Assembly: GCA_902478985.1 (NCBI GenBank)
Contig: CABSNH010000075.1
Coordinates: 1 to 7,805, forward strand
Direction of reading: 5' to 3'
Length of the DNA: 7,805 nucleotides
From: an uncultured Collinsella sp.
GTDB taxonomy: Bacteria; Actinomycetota; Coriobacteriia; Coriobacteriales; Coriobacteriaceae
How positions within the stretch are numbered: position 1 is the stretch's first letter; every line of letters starts with the position of its first letter. Position numbers and translations under genes: made by a program. This document shows positions 1 through 6,084 of the stretch, one piece after another. The notes below the pieces were generated by a model that worked only from the letters and a program-made list of their open reading frames with translations, was not told the origin of the DNA and ran no database searches.

Positions 1-702
1 GGGATAGCTCATGATCTTGTCTCGAATGTGCTTGACCAGCTTAGGATCGGGCGTCTGGCCCAAAAGCGGGCTCACCGTATCTTGAATAAGTTCAAAGCCG
101 CTCCAGCCAATATAGGCGCCAACGGCAAGGCCGACCCATGCGTCAAGATTGATGTGCGTCACCTGCGAAACAATTGCGCACGCCAGCACGGCGCCCGTGG
201 CAAGAACATCGTTCTTGGAATCCTGGGCAGTCGCATGCAGTGTCTCGGACTCGATACGGTCGCCGAGCTTTTGGTTGAGGGCCGCCATCCAGAGCTTTAC
301 GACCATCGAAAGCACGAGAACTGCCACCAGGGCAAGCGAGAACTCGACAGGTTCGGGGTGGATGACGCGCTCAAACGAGGACTTCACCAGTTCAAGGCCA
401 ATGAGAAGCACGAGCGCCGCCACGACAAGACCCGAGAGGTACTCGTAGCGACCATGGCCGTATGGATGCTCGGGGTCGGCGGGCTTGCTCGCCAGCTTAA
501 AGCCCAGCACGCTCACGATATTCGAGCTGGCATCGGACAGGTTGTTCATGGCATCCGCCACGATCGAAACCGATCCCGAAACCACACCAATTGCACCCTT
601 CGCAGCGCATAGTGCCACATTGGCGAGAATACACACCACGCCCGTCAACGTGCCCACGCGCGCACGGTCGCCCTGCGCACGCTTAACAATCCACTCGACC
701 AT
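1..702 (-). CDS. Cation diffusion facilitator (CDF) family metal exporter, C-terminus beyond window
   Basis: This is an inner-membrane divalent-metal/proton antiporter of the CDF family (FieF/MntE-like). The first 234 residues are visible with no stop before the left edge, so the end of TM6 and the cytoplasmic dimerisation domain are mostly missing. Hydrophobic segments fit TM1 (about 17-40), TM2 (43-70), TM3 (88-107), TM4 (120-142), TM5 (155-181) and TM6 (184-205). The TM2 metal motif is N53-x3-D57 (ADAMNNLSDA) and the TM5 motif is D161-x3-D165 (DSKND). The family motif HPYGHGRYE lies at 79-87. N/D plus D/D differs from the H/D + H/D of zinc CDFs and from D/D + H/D of FieF. As I recall, it matches manganese-exporting MntE-type proteins, so Mn(II) is the inferred substrate. 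The ATG at 702 has a G-rich stretch (GGGGGCGG) about 8 bases upstream. It lies beyond a terminator and is probably transcribed separately from the lipid operon. Confidence 0.9.
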   Translation of the reverse strand, partial: MVEWIVKRAQGDRARVGTLTGVVCILANVALCAAKGAIGVVSGSVSIVADAMNNLSDASSNIVSVLGFKLASKPADPEHPYGHGRYEYLSGLVVAALVLLIGLELVKSSFERVIHPEPVEFSLALVAVLVLSMVVKLWMAALNQKLGDRIESETLHATAQDSKNDVLATGAVLACAIVSQVTHINLDAWVGLAVGAYIGWSGFELIQDTVSPLLGQTPDPKLVKHIRDKIMSYP

Positions 703-719
703 CTACATCCGCCCCCACG

Positions 720-783
720 GTACTATCTATATATCTATTGCTCAAACGGATTGTAGTGTAGCCACTTTGTCCTCCAGATACAA
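720..783 (-). promoter_or_regulatory. Candidate promoter region for the CDF exporter gene
   Basis: The gene-free stretch 703-852 holds the upstream terminator and then this AT-richer segment. Reading the minus strand, a possible -35 TTGTAT (783-778) lies 17 bases from TACACT (760-755). Immediately after it comes TACAAT (755-750), which matches the -10 consensus at five of six positions. Closer to the gene is a short direct repeat, ATAGATA twice, within about 723-739. No operator or riboswitch could be recognised. The TTGTAT would sit in the terminator's T-tract. The boxes are weak matches, and the placement rests mainly on the need for a promoter after a terminator. Confidence 0.3.
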
Positions 784-814
784 AAAGGCCGCGACCCACA
801 CGAGCCGCGGCCTT
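782..814 (-). terminator. Rho-independent terminator closing the fab/acc/EIIC unit
   Basis: On the minus strand AAGGCCGCG (814-806) pairs perfectly with CGCGGCCTT (793-785) across a 12-base loop. This is a 9-bp, very GC-rich stem, and the second arm runs straight into a T-tract (five T at 786-782). It starts 38 bases after the EIIC stop codon. There is no T-run after the stem on the plus strand, so it acts only on leftward transcription. Its position means the EIIC gene belongs to the upstream lipid transcription unit and the CDF gene does not. Confidence 0.9.
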
Positions 815-852
815 GGAGCATGACAAAGGAATCGTTCTTTTGTCGCACAGGT

Positions 853-2067
853 TTATGCGCTTGCTTCAGCAGCGCTCGCCACTGTTTCGGGCAAATCGGC
901 TCCGTCCCCCGTCGTCTGTCCCTTCGCCGGCACCACGCCAAAGCAGTAGCTCAGCGCCGCAGACACCGCAAATGCCACACCGCCGGCAGCGCAGCACCAC
1001 AGCAGGTTCGAGATGCCTCCCGTGGCAAAGCCAATGACCATGAGGACATTCGTCATGCCGATGGTATAGGCCGTAACGTGGCCCACGGCTGCAACAAGGC
1101 CTCCGACGGCGCCGCCAATGGCCATGCACGTCAGGCACCTGCCATATTTAAAGCCGCAACCGTACAGTGCCGGCTCGCTTACGCCACCAAGCACGCCCGA
1201 GATCGAATAGCCCAGCATGAGCGCCTTCTCGTCCTTATCCGCAACGCGGAGCGACGCGCCAAAAGGCATGCCCCAAACGGCAAACGTTGCCATCGTCGCG
1301 GCAATCAGAATGCACGAATCCGTTCCCACACTCATAAACTGCGCATAGGCGAGCGATAGGACAACGTTGCTGACGCCGGCGATCTTTAGGAACTCCCAGC
1401 CCGCGGCAAGCCCCATGAGTGTGAGCAGCGACACGATGCCACCGGAATTGCCAAGCATAAACATAAGCTGGCCCAACAGCATGCCCAGATAGCTACCCGC
1501 CGGCGCCGTAATGCACAGCGAAACCGGAACCATGACAAGCATGGTCGCAAACGGAACGAACGAAAACGCCACGGCCTTAGGGATAACGCGCTGAAAGAAA
1601 CACTCCACTCGCCATAGCACGGGCACCGAGATGAGAACCGGAATAACAGTCGTCGTGTAATCGTTGACCGGCGCGGGAAGCAGACCATACACGGAAGTCA
1701 TCGATGCCCCCGTCGTCGATGCGGCATCGACGAGCTTAAGCAGATCGGGCGCAATCAATACGCCGCCCAGCATCATGCCTAGCTGCTCCGAGCAACCGAG
1801 CTGGCGGGCGGCCGCCCAACCAAGATAAATGGGCAAAAAGTAGTAGCCGGCGTTATAGAGCCAACTGTAGAACAGGCGATAGATTTCGGAATCGGCAGAC
1901 CACAGGCCCAGCATACCTTCGCCCATAATGACGGCGACGGTGCGGAACAACGCCGCGCAAACAATAAACGGCAGCGCCGACATCATGCTTTTGGACAGAT
2001 AGTCCACCACGGCCATGGCGTTTGATGAAACCGTCGTTGTAAACGAGGTGTTAGAAACTTGTGACAT
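853..2067 (-). CDS. Stand-alone PTS sugar permease domain, EIIC (glucose/beta-glucoside/sucrose superfamily type)
   Basis: A 404-residue polytopic membrane protein resembling the EIIC domain of BglF/ScrA-type phosphotransferase permeases. Landmarks are an N-terminal segment typical of EIIC (SKSMMSALPF, 25-34), the central 'Y-x3-VIPVLI...P' region (137-172), a G-x-D near 248-250, and the signature loop GGVSEPALYG (294-303). E298 of that loop corresponds to the sugar-binding Glu of the GITEP motif. It has no EIIB domain (no phosphorylated-Cys motif) and no EIIA domain. The GxH motif usual before the G-x-D segment reads AGVSN (230-234), so the His is replaced by Ser233. The substrate cannot be told. 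The start at 2067 is supported by GGGAAAGG six bases upstream. An in-frame ATG at 2091 would add eight residues. It follows accDA by 40 bases and is followed by the terminator, so it is probably co-transcribed with the lipid genes. It needs EIIB/EIIA from elsewhere to work as a transporter. Confidence 0.85.
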   Translation of the reverse strand: MSQVSNTSFTTTVSSNAMAVVDYLSKSMMSALPFIVCAALFRTVAVIMGEGMLGLWSADSEIYRLFYSWLYNAGYYFLPIYLGWAAARQLGCSEQLGMMLGGVLIAPDLLKLVDAASTTGASMTSVYGLLPAPVNDYTTTVIPVLISVPVLWRVECFFQRVIPKAVAFSFVPFATMLVMVPVSLCITAPAGSYLGMLLGQLMFMLGNSGGIVSLLTLMGLAAGWEFLKIAGVSNVVLSLAYAQFMSVGTDSCILIAATMATFAVWGMPFGASLRVADKDEKALMLGYSISGVLGGVSEPALYGCGFKYGRCLTCMAIGGAVGGLVAAVGHVTAYTIGMTNVLMVIGFATGGISNLLWCCAAGGVAFAVSAALSYCFGVVPAKGQTTGDGADLPETVASAAEASA

Positions 2068-2074
2068 GGAACGC

Positions 2075-2113
2075 CTTTCCCAATGTGACATGCGAGCTTT
2101 CCCTTTGTCACAT
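2075..2113 (-). repeat. Inverted repeat and near-duplicate 17-base block at the accDA/EIIC junction
   Basis: On the minus strand ATGTGACA (2113-2106) and TGTCACAT (2090-2083) form a perfect 8-bp inverted repeat with a 15-base spacer. The first arm contains the accDA stop codon TGA (2110-2108). The same DNA reads as two near-identical 17-base blocks starting at 2113 and 2091, each ATGT-S-ACA-WW-GGGAAAG, matching at 14 of 17 positions. A third ATGTCACA forms the EIIC start itself (2067-2060). Each block carries a purine-rich Shine-Dalgarno-like GGGAAAG. The second one is placed correctly for the start at 2067. A role in translation or mRNA processing between the two genes is possible but is inference. 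Confidence 0.55.
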
Positions 2114-3832
2114 CGTGCGGTACTGACCGATTGCGCGGTACTTTTCGTAGCGGAGGTTTGTAAGGGTCGCGTCGTCGAGCTGCCCAAGCGTATCGAAGGC
2201 ATCAAATGCCGAGGACATGACGGCACCGGCGATCTCCTCATGCGACAGGCCCCTATCGTCAACAATGCCGTCGATGATGCCGAGCGCCAACAGATCGGGG
2301 GCCGTGAGCTTAAGCGCCTCGGCGGCCTCATTCGCGCGCTCGGTATCCTTCCACAGGATCGACGCACAGGCCTCGGGGCTCACGACCGAATAGGCCGAGC
2401 TCGAGAGCATCAGGATGCGGTCGGCCACGGACAGCGCCAGCGCGCCACCAGAGCCGCCCTCGCCTGTCACCACCGAGACAATCGGCGTCTTGAGGCCGCT
2501 CATCTCCATGAGATTCTGGGCAATCGCCTCGCCCTGGCCGCGCTCCTCGGCACCGATGCCGCAAAACGCGCCCGAAGTATCGACCAGACACAGAACCGGT
2601 CGACCAAACTTTTCGGCCTGGCGCATAAGGCGACGCGCTTTGCGGTAGCCCTCGGGATGTGCCATACCAAAGTTGCGACGCATGCGCTCTTTGGTCGTGG
2701 TACCGCGCTCGATGGCGATAACCGTCACGGGTCGCCCGTCTTTCCAGCCAATGCCAGCCACCACGGCGGCGTCGTCGCCAAAGTAACGGTCGCCATGCAG
2801 CTCCACAAATCCATCCAGGCCCAGCGAGATCATCTCGCCCGCCGTGGCGCGATCTGCCGAGCGGGTCTGCTTGACAATCTCGAGCGCGGTTTTTGGTGCG
2901 GTCGAGCGCTTGAACAAGTGTCCCAGCTTTTTGCCGCGACGACCCGTATGCACGATCTCATGCGGTGCCCCCAGGCCGGGCGCGTGCCCTTCGTGCAGTG
3001 CCAGCAGCTCGCCTACCGTGAGCGCAATCTCGCCACGCGGAACAACGGCATCGCAAAAGCCGTGCTCCAGCAAAAACTCGGAGCGCTGGAATCCCTTGGG
3101 CAGGCGCTTGTGCATGTTCTGCTCGATCACGCGCGGGCCGGCAAATGCCGTCAGGGCATCGGGCTCGGCCAGGATAATATCGCCCTCCATGGCAAAGCTC
3201 GCGGTTACGCCTCCGGTCGTGGGGTCAGTGAGCACCGTGATATACAGGCCGCCCACCTCGCTGTGGCGCCTAACCGCCGCAGAAATCTTGGCCATCTGCA
3301 TAAGCGATGTCACGCCCTCTTGCATGCGCGCACCGCCCGAAACGGTAAAGCCGACAACTGGCAATCCCAGCTCGGTCGCATACTCAAATGTGCGACAAAT
3401 CTTCTCGCCCACCACGGAACCCATCGAGCCCATCATAAAGTTGGCATCCATAAAGAAGAGCGCCGTATCGCAACCGCAGATTTTGCCCCTGCCGCACACA
3501 ACGGCATCGCGCTCGCCCGAACGCTCGCTCACGCTCTTGAGCTTGTCGGCATAGCCGGGAAACGAGAGGAAGTCCTCCGACGCCAGATTGGCATCCCATT
3601 CCTCAAACGTGCCCTCGTCGACCGTCATGCGCATGCGCGCGCGACCGCTCACGCGAAAGTGTTTGCCGCAACGAGGGCAGACCTCGAGGTTGTCGTGCAG
3701 GCGTGCCTCATCGATCACACGGCGGCACTCCGGGCACTTGATAAACACGTGGCGTGCGGGAAACTCGGCGCACGACTCGGTTATCGGCCCCTCAAGGACA
3801 TTGACCGTCTTCGCTTTTCTATTCATCAGCAT
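2108..3832 (-). CDS. accDA: Fused acetyl-CoA carboxylase carboxyltransferase, beta (AccD) + alpha (AccA)
   Basis: A cytosolic carboxyltransferase that moves the carboxyl group from carboxybiotin on AccB to acetyl-CoA, giving malonyl-CoA. Its 574 residues contain both subunits that are separate in E. coli. The AccD half (about 1-281) starts with the zinc ribbon C33-x2-C36-x15-C52-x2-C55, then SGGARMQEG (165-173), TDPTTGGVTASFAM (202-215) and AGPRVIEQ (231-238). A basic linker (about 282-312) follows. The AccA half (about 313-574) has HGDR (346-349), RRNFGMAHPEGYRKA (385-399), GAEERGQGEAIA (427-438), GEGGSGGALA (457-466) and SPEACASILWK (485-495). The first roughly 60 residues of E. coli AccA, its N-terminal helical region, have no counterpart. 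The start at 3832 overlaps the accC stop by 14 bases and has GGGG seven bases upstream. ATG 3826 is a weaker alternative. The frame is continuous across the fusion, so it is not two genes. Confidence 0.96.
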   Translation of the reverse strand: MLMNRKAKTVNVLEGPITESCAEFPARHVFIKCPECRRVIDEARLHDNLEVCPRCGKHFRVSGRARMRMTVDEGTFEEWDANLASEDFLSFPGYADKLKSVSERSGERDAVVCGRGKICGCDTALFFMDANFMMGSMGSVVGEKICRTFEYATELGLPVVGFTVSGGARMQEGVTSLMQMAKISAAVRRHSEVGGLYITVLTDPTTGGVTASFAMEGDIILAEPDALTAFAGPRVIEQNMHKRLPKGFQRSEFLLEHGFCDAVVPRGEIALTVGELLALHEGHAPGLGAPHEIVHTGRRGKKLGHLFKRSTAPKTALEIVKQTRSADRATAGEMISLGLDGFVELHGDRYFGDDAAVVAGIGWKDGRPVTVIAIERGTTTKERMRRNFGMAHPEGYRKARRLMRQAEKFGRPVLCLVDTSGAFCGIGAEERGQGEAIAQNLMEMSGLKTPIVSVVTGEGGSGGALALSVADRILMLSSSAYSVVSPEACASILWKDTERANEAAEALKLTAPDLLALGIIDGIVDDRGLSHEEIAGAVMSSAFDAFDTLGQLDDATLTNLRYEKYRAIGQYRTM

Positions 3833-5162
3833 AGAGATGCCCCATCAGATCGGTGTGGTACATGCCCGACAAGAACTCGTCGTTTGCCAGCACGTCGAGC
3901 TGAAGCTCGCTGTTTTCGCTCACGCCCTCAATCACGAGCTCGCCCAGGGCCGAGCGCATCTTACGAATAGCGCCGTCACGCGTGGGCGAGCACACGATGA
4001 GCTTGCCGAGCATAGAGTCGTAGTACGGCGGAACTTTCGCACCGGTAAACATGGCGGAATCCCAGCGTACGCGCGGACCGCCCGGCACACGCAACGCGGT
4101 GACCGTTCCGCAGGACGGCAGAAAGTCCGGCGTTTCGGCATTGATGCGGCACTCCATGGCGTGGTTGTGGACCGGCATGTCCTCTTGCTCAAAGGGCAGA
4201 GGCTGGCCGGCTGCCACGCGCAGCTGCCACTTGACCAAGTCGGTATCGGTCACAAACTCCGTAACCGGATGCTCCACCTGCAAGCGCGTGTTCATTTCCA
4301 TAAAGTAGAAATTGCCGTCGTCCGAATACAGGAACTCGATGGTACCGGCTCCTTCGTAGCCGACGGCACGAGCCAGGTCACGCGCTGCCTTGTGCATGCG
4401 AGCACGAATGTCGTCGTGTCCGTCGAGGCACGGCGCGGGGCTCTCCTCGATTAGCTTTTGGTTGCGGCGCTGCACCGAGCATTCACGCTCGCCGAGCGAA
4501 AACACATGGCCCTGCTTATCGGCCATAATCTGCACCTCGACATGGTGCGCCGGCGCGACGAACTTCTCCATGTAGCACTCGCCGTCGCCAAAAACGGCCT
4601 CGCCCTCGGCACGCGCCTCGATGAACGCCTTTGCCGCATCTTCCACGCGATCGACCTTGCGAATGCCGCGACCGCCGCCACCTGCACGCGCCTTAATGAG
4701 CACGGGGCAGCCAATGCGCTCGGCCTCGGCCGTTGCCTCCTCGGGGCTTTTGAGCAAATCGCAGCCCGGCACGATGGGCACGCCCGCCGCGGCAGCCGTT
4801 CGACGCGCGGCGTCCTTGTCGCCCATGCTGTCGATCACCTCGGCCGAAGGACCGACAAACGCCAGGCCATACTTGTCGCAGTCGCGTACAAAGCTCGCCT
4901 TCTCGGAAAAGAAGCCGTACCCAGGATGGATCGCCTTTGCGCCCGACTTTACGGCACAGGTGAGCACGGCATCGTCGTTGAGGTAGCTCTCGGCAAGACG
5001 CGGGCCGCCGATGCAATACGCCTCGTCGGCAAGTTGCACGTGCAGCGCGTCCGCATCGGCCGTGGAATAGACGGCGACGGTTTTGATGCCCATATCGCGG
5101 CACGCGCGGATAACACGGACCGCGACTTCGCCGCGGTTGGCGATGAGCACTTTGTCGAACAT
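3819..5162 (-). CDS. accC: Acetyl-CoA carboxylase, biotin carboxylase subunit
   Basis: An ATP-grasp enzyme that carboxylates the biotin on AccB using bicarbonate and ATP. Its 447 residues are close to the usual length of about 449. Domains in order are the N-terminal biotin carboxylase fold (MFDKVLIANRGEVAVR at 1, HPGYGFFSE at 79-87), the ATP-grasp domain with the glycine-rich loop GGGGRG (161-166) and MEK (198-200), and the C-terminal domain. Active-site residues are K236 in QRRNQK, E276, E289, N291 and R293 in MEMNTRLQVEHPVTE, and R339 in ECRINAE. In QRRNQK an Asn replaces the more usual His. The start at 5162 begins the canonical N-terminus and has a strong AAGGAAGG (5174-5167) that overlaps the fabZ stop codon. 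The frame is open to 5381, but that extension would lie inside fabZ and has no family similarity. Confidence 0.97.
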   Translation of the reverse strand: MFDKVLIANRGEVAVRVIRACRDMGIKTVAVYSTADADALHVQLADEAYCIGGPRLAESYLNDDAVLTCAVKSGAKAIHPGYGFFSEKASFVRDCDKYGLAFVGPSAEVIDSMGDKDAARRTAAAAGVPIVPGCDLLKSPEEATAEAERIGCPVLIKARAGGGGRGIRKVDRVEDAAKAFIEARAEGEAVFGDGECYMEKFVAPAHHVEVQIMADKQGHVFSLGERECSVQRRNQKLIEESPAPCLDGHDDIRARMHKAARDLARAVGYEGAGTIEFLYSDDGNFYFMEMNTRLQVEHPVTEFVTDTDLVKWQLRVAAGQPLPFEQEDMPVHNHAMECRINAETPDFLPSCGTVTALRVPGGPRVRWDSAMFTGAKVPPYYDSMLGKLIVCSPTRDGAIRKMRSALGELVIEGVSENSELQLDVLANDEFLSGMYHTDLMGHLYADE

Positions 5163-5172
5163 GAAGCCTTCC

Positions 5173-5595
5173 TTAACTTTCGTGCATGAGTGCAAAGGAC
5201 ATATCGGCGCGGCAGCAAACCTCACCGTTGACGCTCGCAGTACCCGTCGCAAAGCGGAACGGCCCGCGCGCACGCGTGATAGAGCACACCAGGTCCACCG
5301 TGTCGCCCGGGCGTACCGGACGCTTAAAGCGAACCTTGTCCAGACTCGTGTAGAACGGCGTCGCACCGCGCGCCTCCTCATCGCCCATCAGCAGCACGCA
5401 GCAGTTTTGGGCGAGCATCTCGCACTGAATCACGCCGGGGACGACCGGGTTTCCCGGAAAATGCCCCTGCAAAAAGTACTCGTCGCCCGTAATCGTGATC
5501 TTGCCGTGGGCCTCGTCGCCCACCAGCTCGGCCTCGTCGAGCAAAAGCATCGGCTCACGATGCGGCAACAGCTTCTTGAGCTCTTCTTTGTTCAT
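5173..5595 (-). CDS. fabZ: 3-hydroxyacyl-[acyl-carrier-protein] dehydratase
   Basis: A cytosolic hot-dog-fold enzyme that dehydrates 3-hydroxyacyl-ACP to trans-2-enoyl-ACP in each FAS II cycle. It has 140 residues, a normal FabZ length. The N-terminus carries LLPHREPMLLLDE (9-21). The catalytic signature GHFPGNPVVPGVIQCEMLAQ includes active-site His45 and Glu59. The SLDKVRFKRPVRPGD region (about 84-98) is also typical. I chose ATG 5595 over the in-frame GTG at 5604 because AGGTGA (5606-5601) sits five bases before it and the GTG is inside that ribosome-binding site. It lies nine bases after the accB stop and ten before the accC start. Being FabZ rather than FabA, it is expected to lack isomerase activity. 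Unsaturated fatty acid synthesis would then need another enzyme. Confidence 0.95.
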   Translation of the reverse strand: MNKEELKKLLPHREPMLLLDEAELVGDEAHGKITITGDEYFLQGHFPGNPVVPGVIQCEMLAQNCCVLLMGDEEARGATPFYTSLDKVRFKRPVRPGDTVDLVCSITRARGPFRFATGTASVNGEVCCRADMSFALMHES

Positions 5596-5600
5596 GGATA

Positions 5601-5606
5601 TCACCT
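5601..5606 (-). promoter_or_regulatory. Ribosome-binding site that decides the fabZ start
   Basis: AGGTGA on the minus strand, five bases before ATG 5595, is a close match to the anti-Shine-Dalgarno target. It shares bases with the accB stop codon TAG (5607-5605) and covers the alternative GTG start (5604-5602). This favours ATG 5595 and suggests that ribosomes finishing accB re-initiate on fabZ. Confidence 0.7.
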
Positions 5607-6081
5607 ATCCGATCCTCATGAGGCAGCTGCCAAACTCCACGAGGTCGCCGTCGGCCACGCAGATCTCGAGCACCTCGCCGTCTGCCTCGGCCGTCACCTC
5701 GTTGAGAACCTTCATGGCCTCGATGATGCAGAGGGTCTCACCGGCCTTGACCTTGGAGCCCACGTGCACAAACGGCTCGTCGCCCGGCGCCGGGGCAGCA
5801 TAGAAAACGCCGACCATGGGAGCGGTCACCTCGGTGCCCTTGGGCTCCGGTGCGGCGACAGGCGCCTGCGCGGCGGGCTCCGGTGCGGCAGCAGGCATGG
5901 CGACAGGAGCCACCGCCGGAGCAGTCACGGCACCCGGCACAGGCATGGGCACGGCAACCGGCTGTGCGGCGCTCGCGCGCTCGAGTTCGACCGCGGTGCC
6001 ATCGGGCTCCTCAACGCGCACGCGCGTGAGGCCGCGGTCCTCCATAACATCGGCTATCTCGGCAAGTCTTTTGGAATCCAT
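5605..6081 (-). CDS. accB: Acetyl-CoA carboxylase, biotin carboxyl carrier protein (BCCP)
   Basis: The small carrier subunit whose biotin shuttles carboxyl groups between AccC and AccDA. It has 158 residues. The N-terminal part (1-35) is the conserved BCCP N-terminal region. Residues 36-82 form a flexible Ala/Pro-rich linker. The biotinyl domain (about 83-158) contains the 'thumb' segment APMVGVFYAAPAPGDEPF (87-104), which is typical of true BCCPs. The biotinylation site is EAMKVLNEV with Lys124. The residue after the Lys is Val rather than the common Met or Leu. The linker DNA contains a 15-base exact direct repeat. The start at 6081 lies three bases after the fabF stop, with GAGGAG (6094-6089) seven bases upstream inside the end of fabF. 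A biotin-protein ligase must act on it from elsewhere in the genome. Confidence 0.97.
   Translation of the reverse strand: MDSKRLAEIADVMEDRGLTRVRVEEPDGTAVELERASAAQPVAVPMPVPGAVTAPAVAPVAMPAAAPEPAAQAPVAAPEPKGTEVTAPMVGVFYAAPAPGDEPFVHVGSKVKAGETLCIIEAMKVLNEVTAEADGEVLEICVADGDLVEFGSCLMRIG
5842..5889. repeat. In-frame 15-base direct repeat in the accB linker
   Basis: GGGCTCCGGTGCGGC occurs exactly at 5842-5856 and again at 5875-5889 (plus-strand reading). The offset is 33 bases, i.e. 11 codons, so each copy encodes the same APEP-type tract of the Ala/Pro linker of BCCP. A small tandem duplication or slippage in a low-complexity linker explains it, and such linkers tolerate length change. Confidence 0.8.
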
Positions 6082-6084
6082 GCT

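Noticed and set aside
28..612. Plus-strand open frame of 194 codons opposite the CDF gene
   Set aside because: The minus strand encodes an unmistakable CDF transporter that runs off the left edge. The plus-strand product is His/Arg-rich with no motif.
2084..2112. A CRP-type operator (TGTGA ... TCACA) near the EIIC start
   Set aside because: The half-sites are separated by 19 bases rather than the 6 of a CRP site, and the site lies inside a transcription unit. I treat it as an inverted repeat of unknown role.
2068..2367. N-terminal extension of the EIIC frame up to 2367
   Set aside because: The extension lies inside accDA in another frame, is Arg/Ser/Pro-rich and not EIIC-like, and a good RBS precedes ATG 2067.
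2015..3970. A 651-codon open frame on the plus strand opposite accDA and its flanks
   Set aside because: It has the same shadow composition and no recognisable domain. The opposite strand is a clear AccD-AccA protein with all motifs.
5163..5381. N-terminal extension of accC up to 5381
   Set aside because: It would overlap fabZ and is Arg-rich. The biotin carboxylase family begins at MFDKVLIANRGE, coded from 5162.
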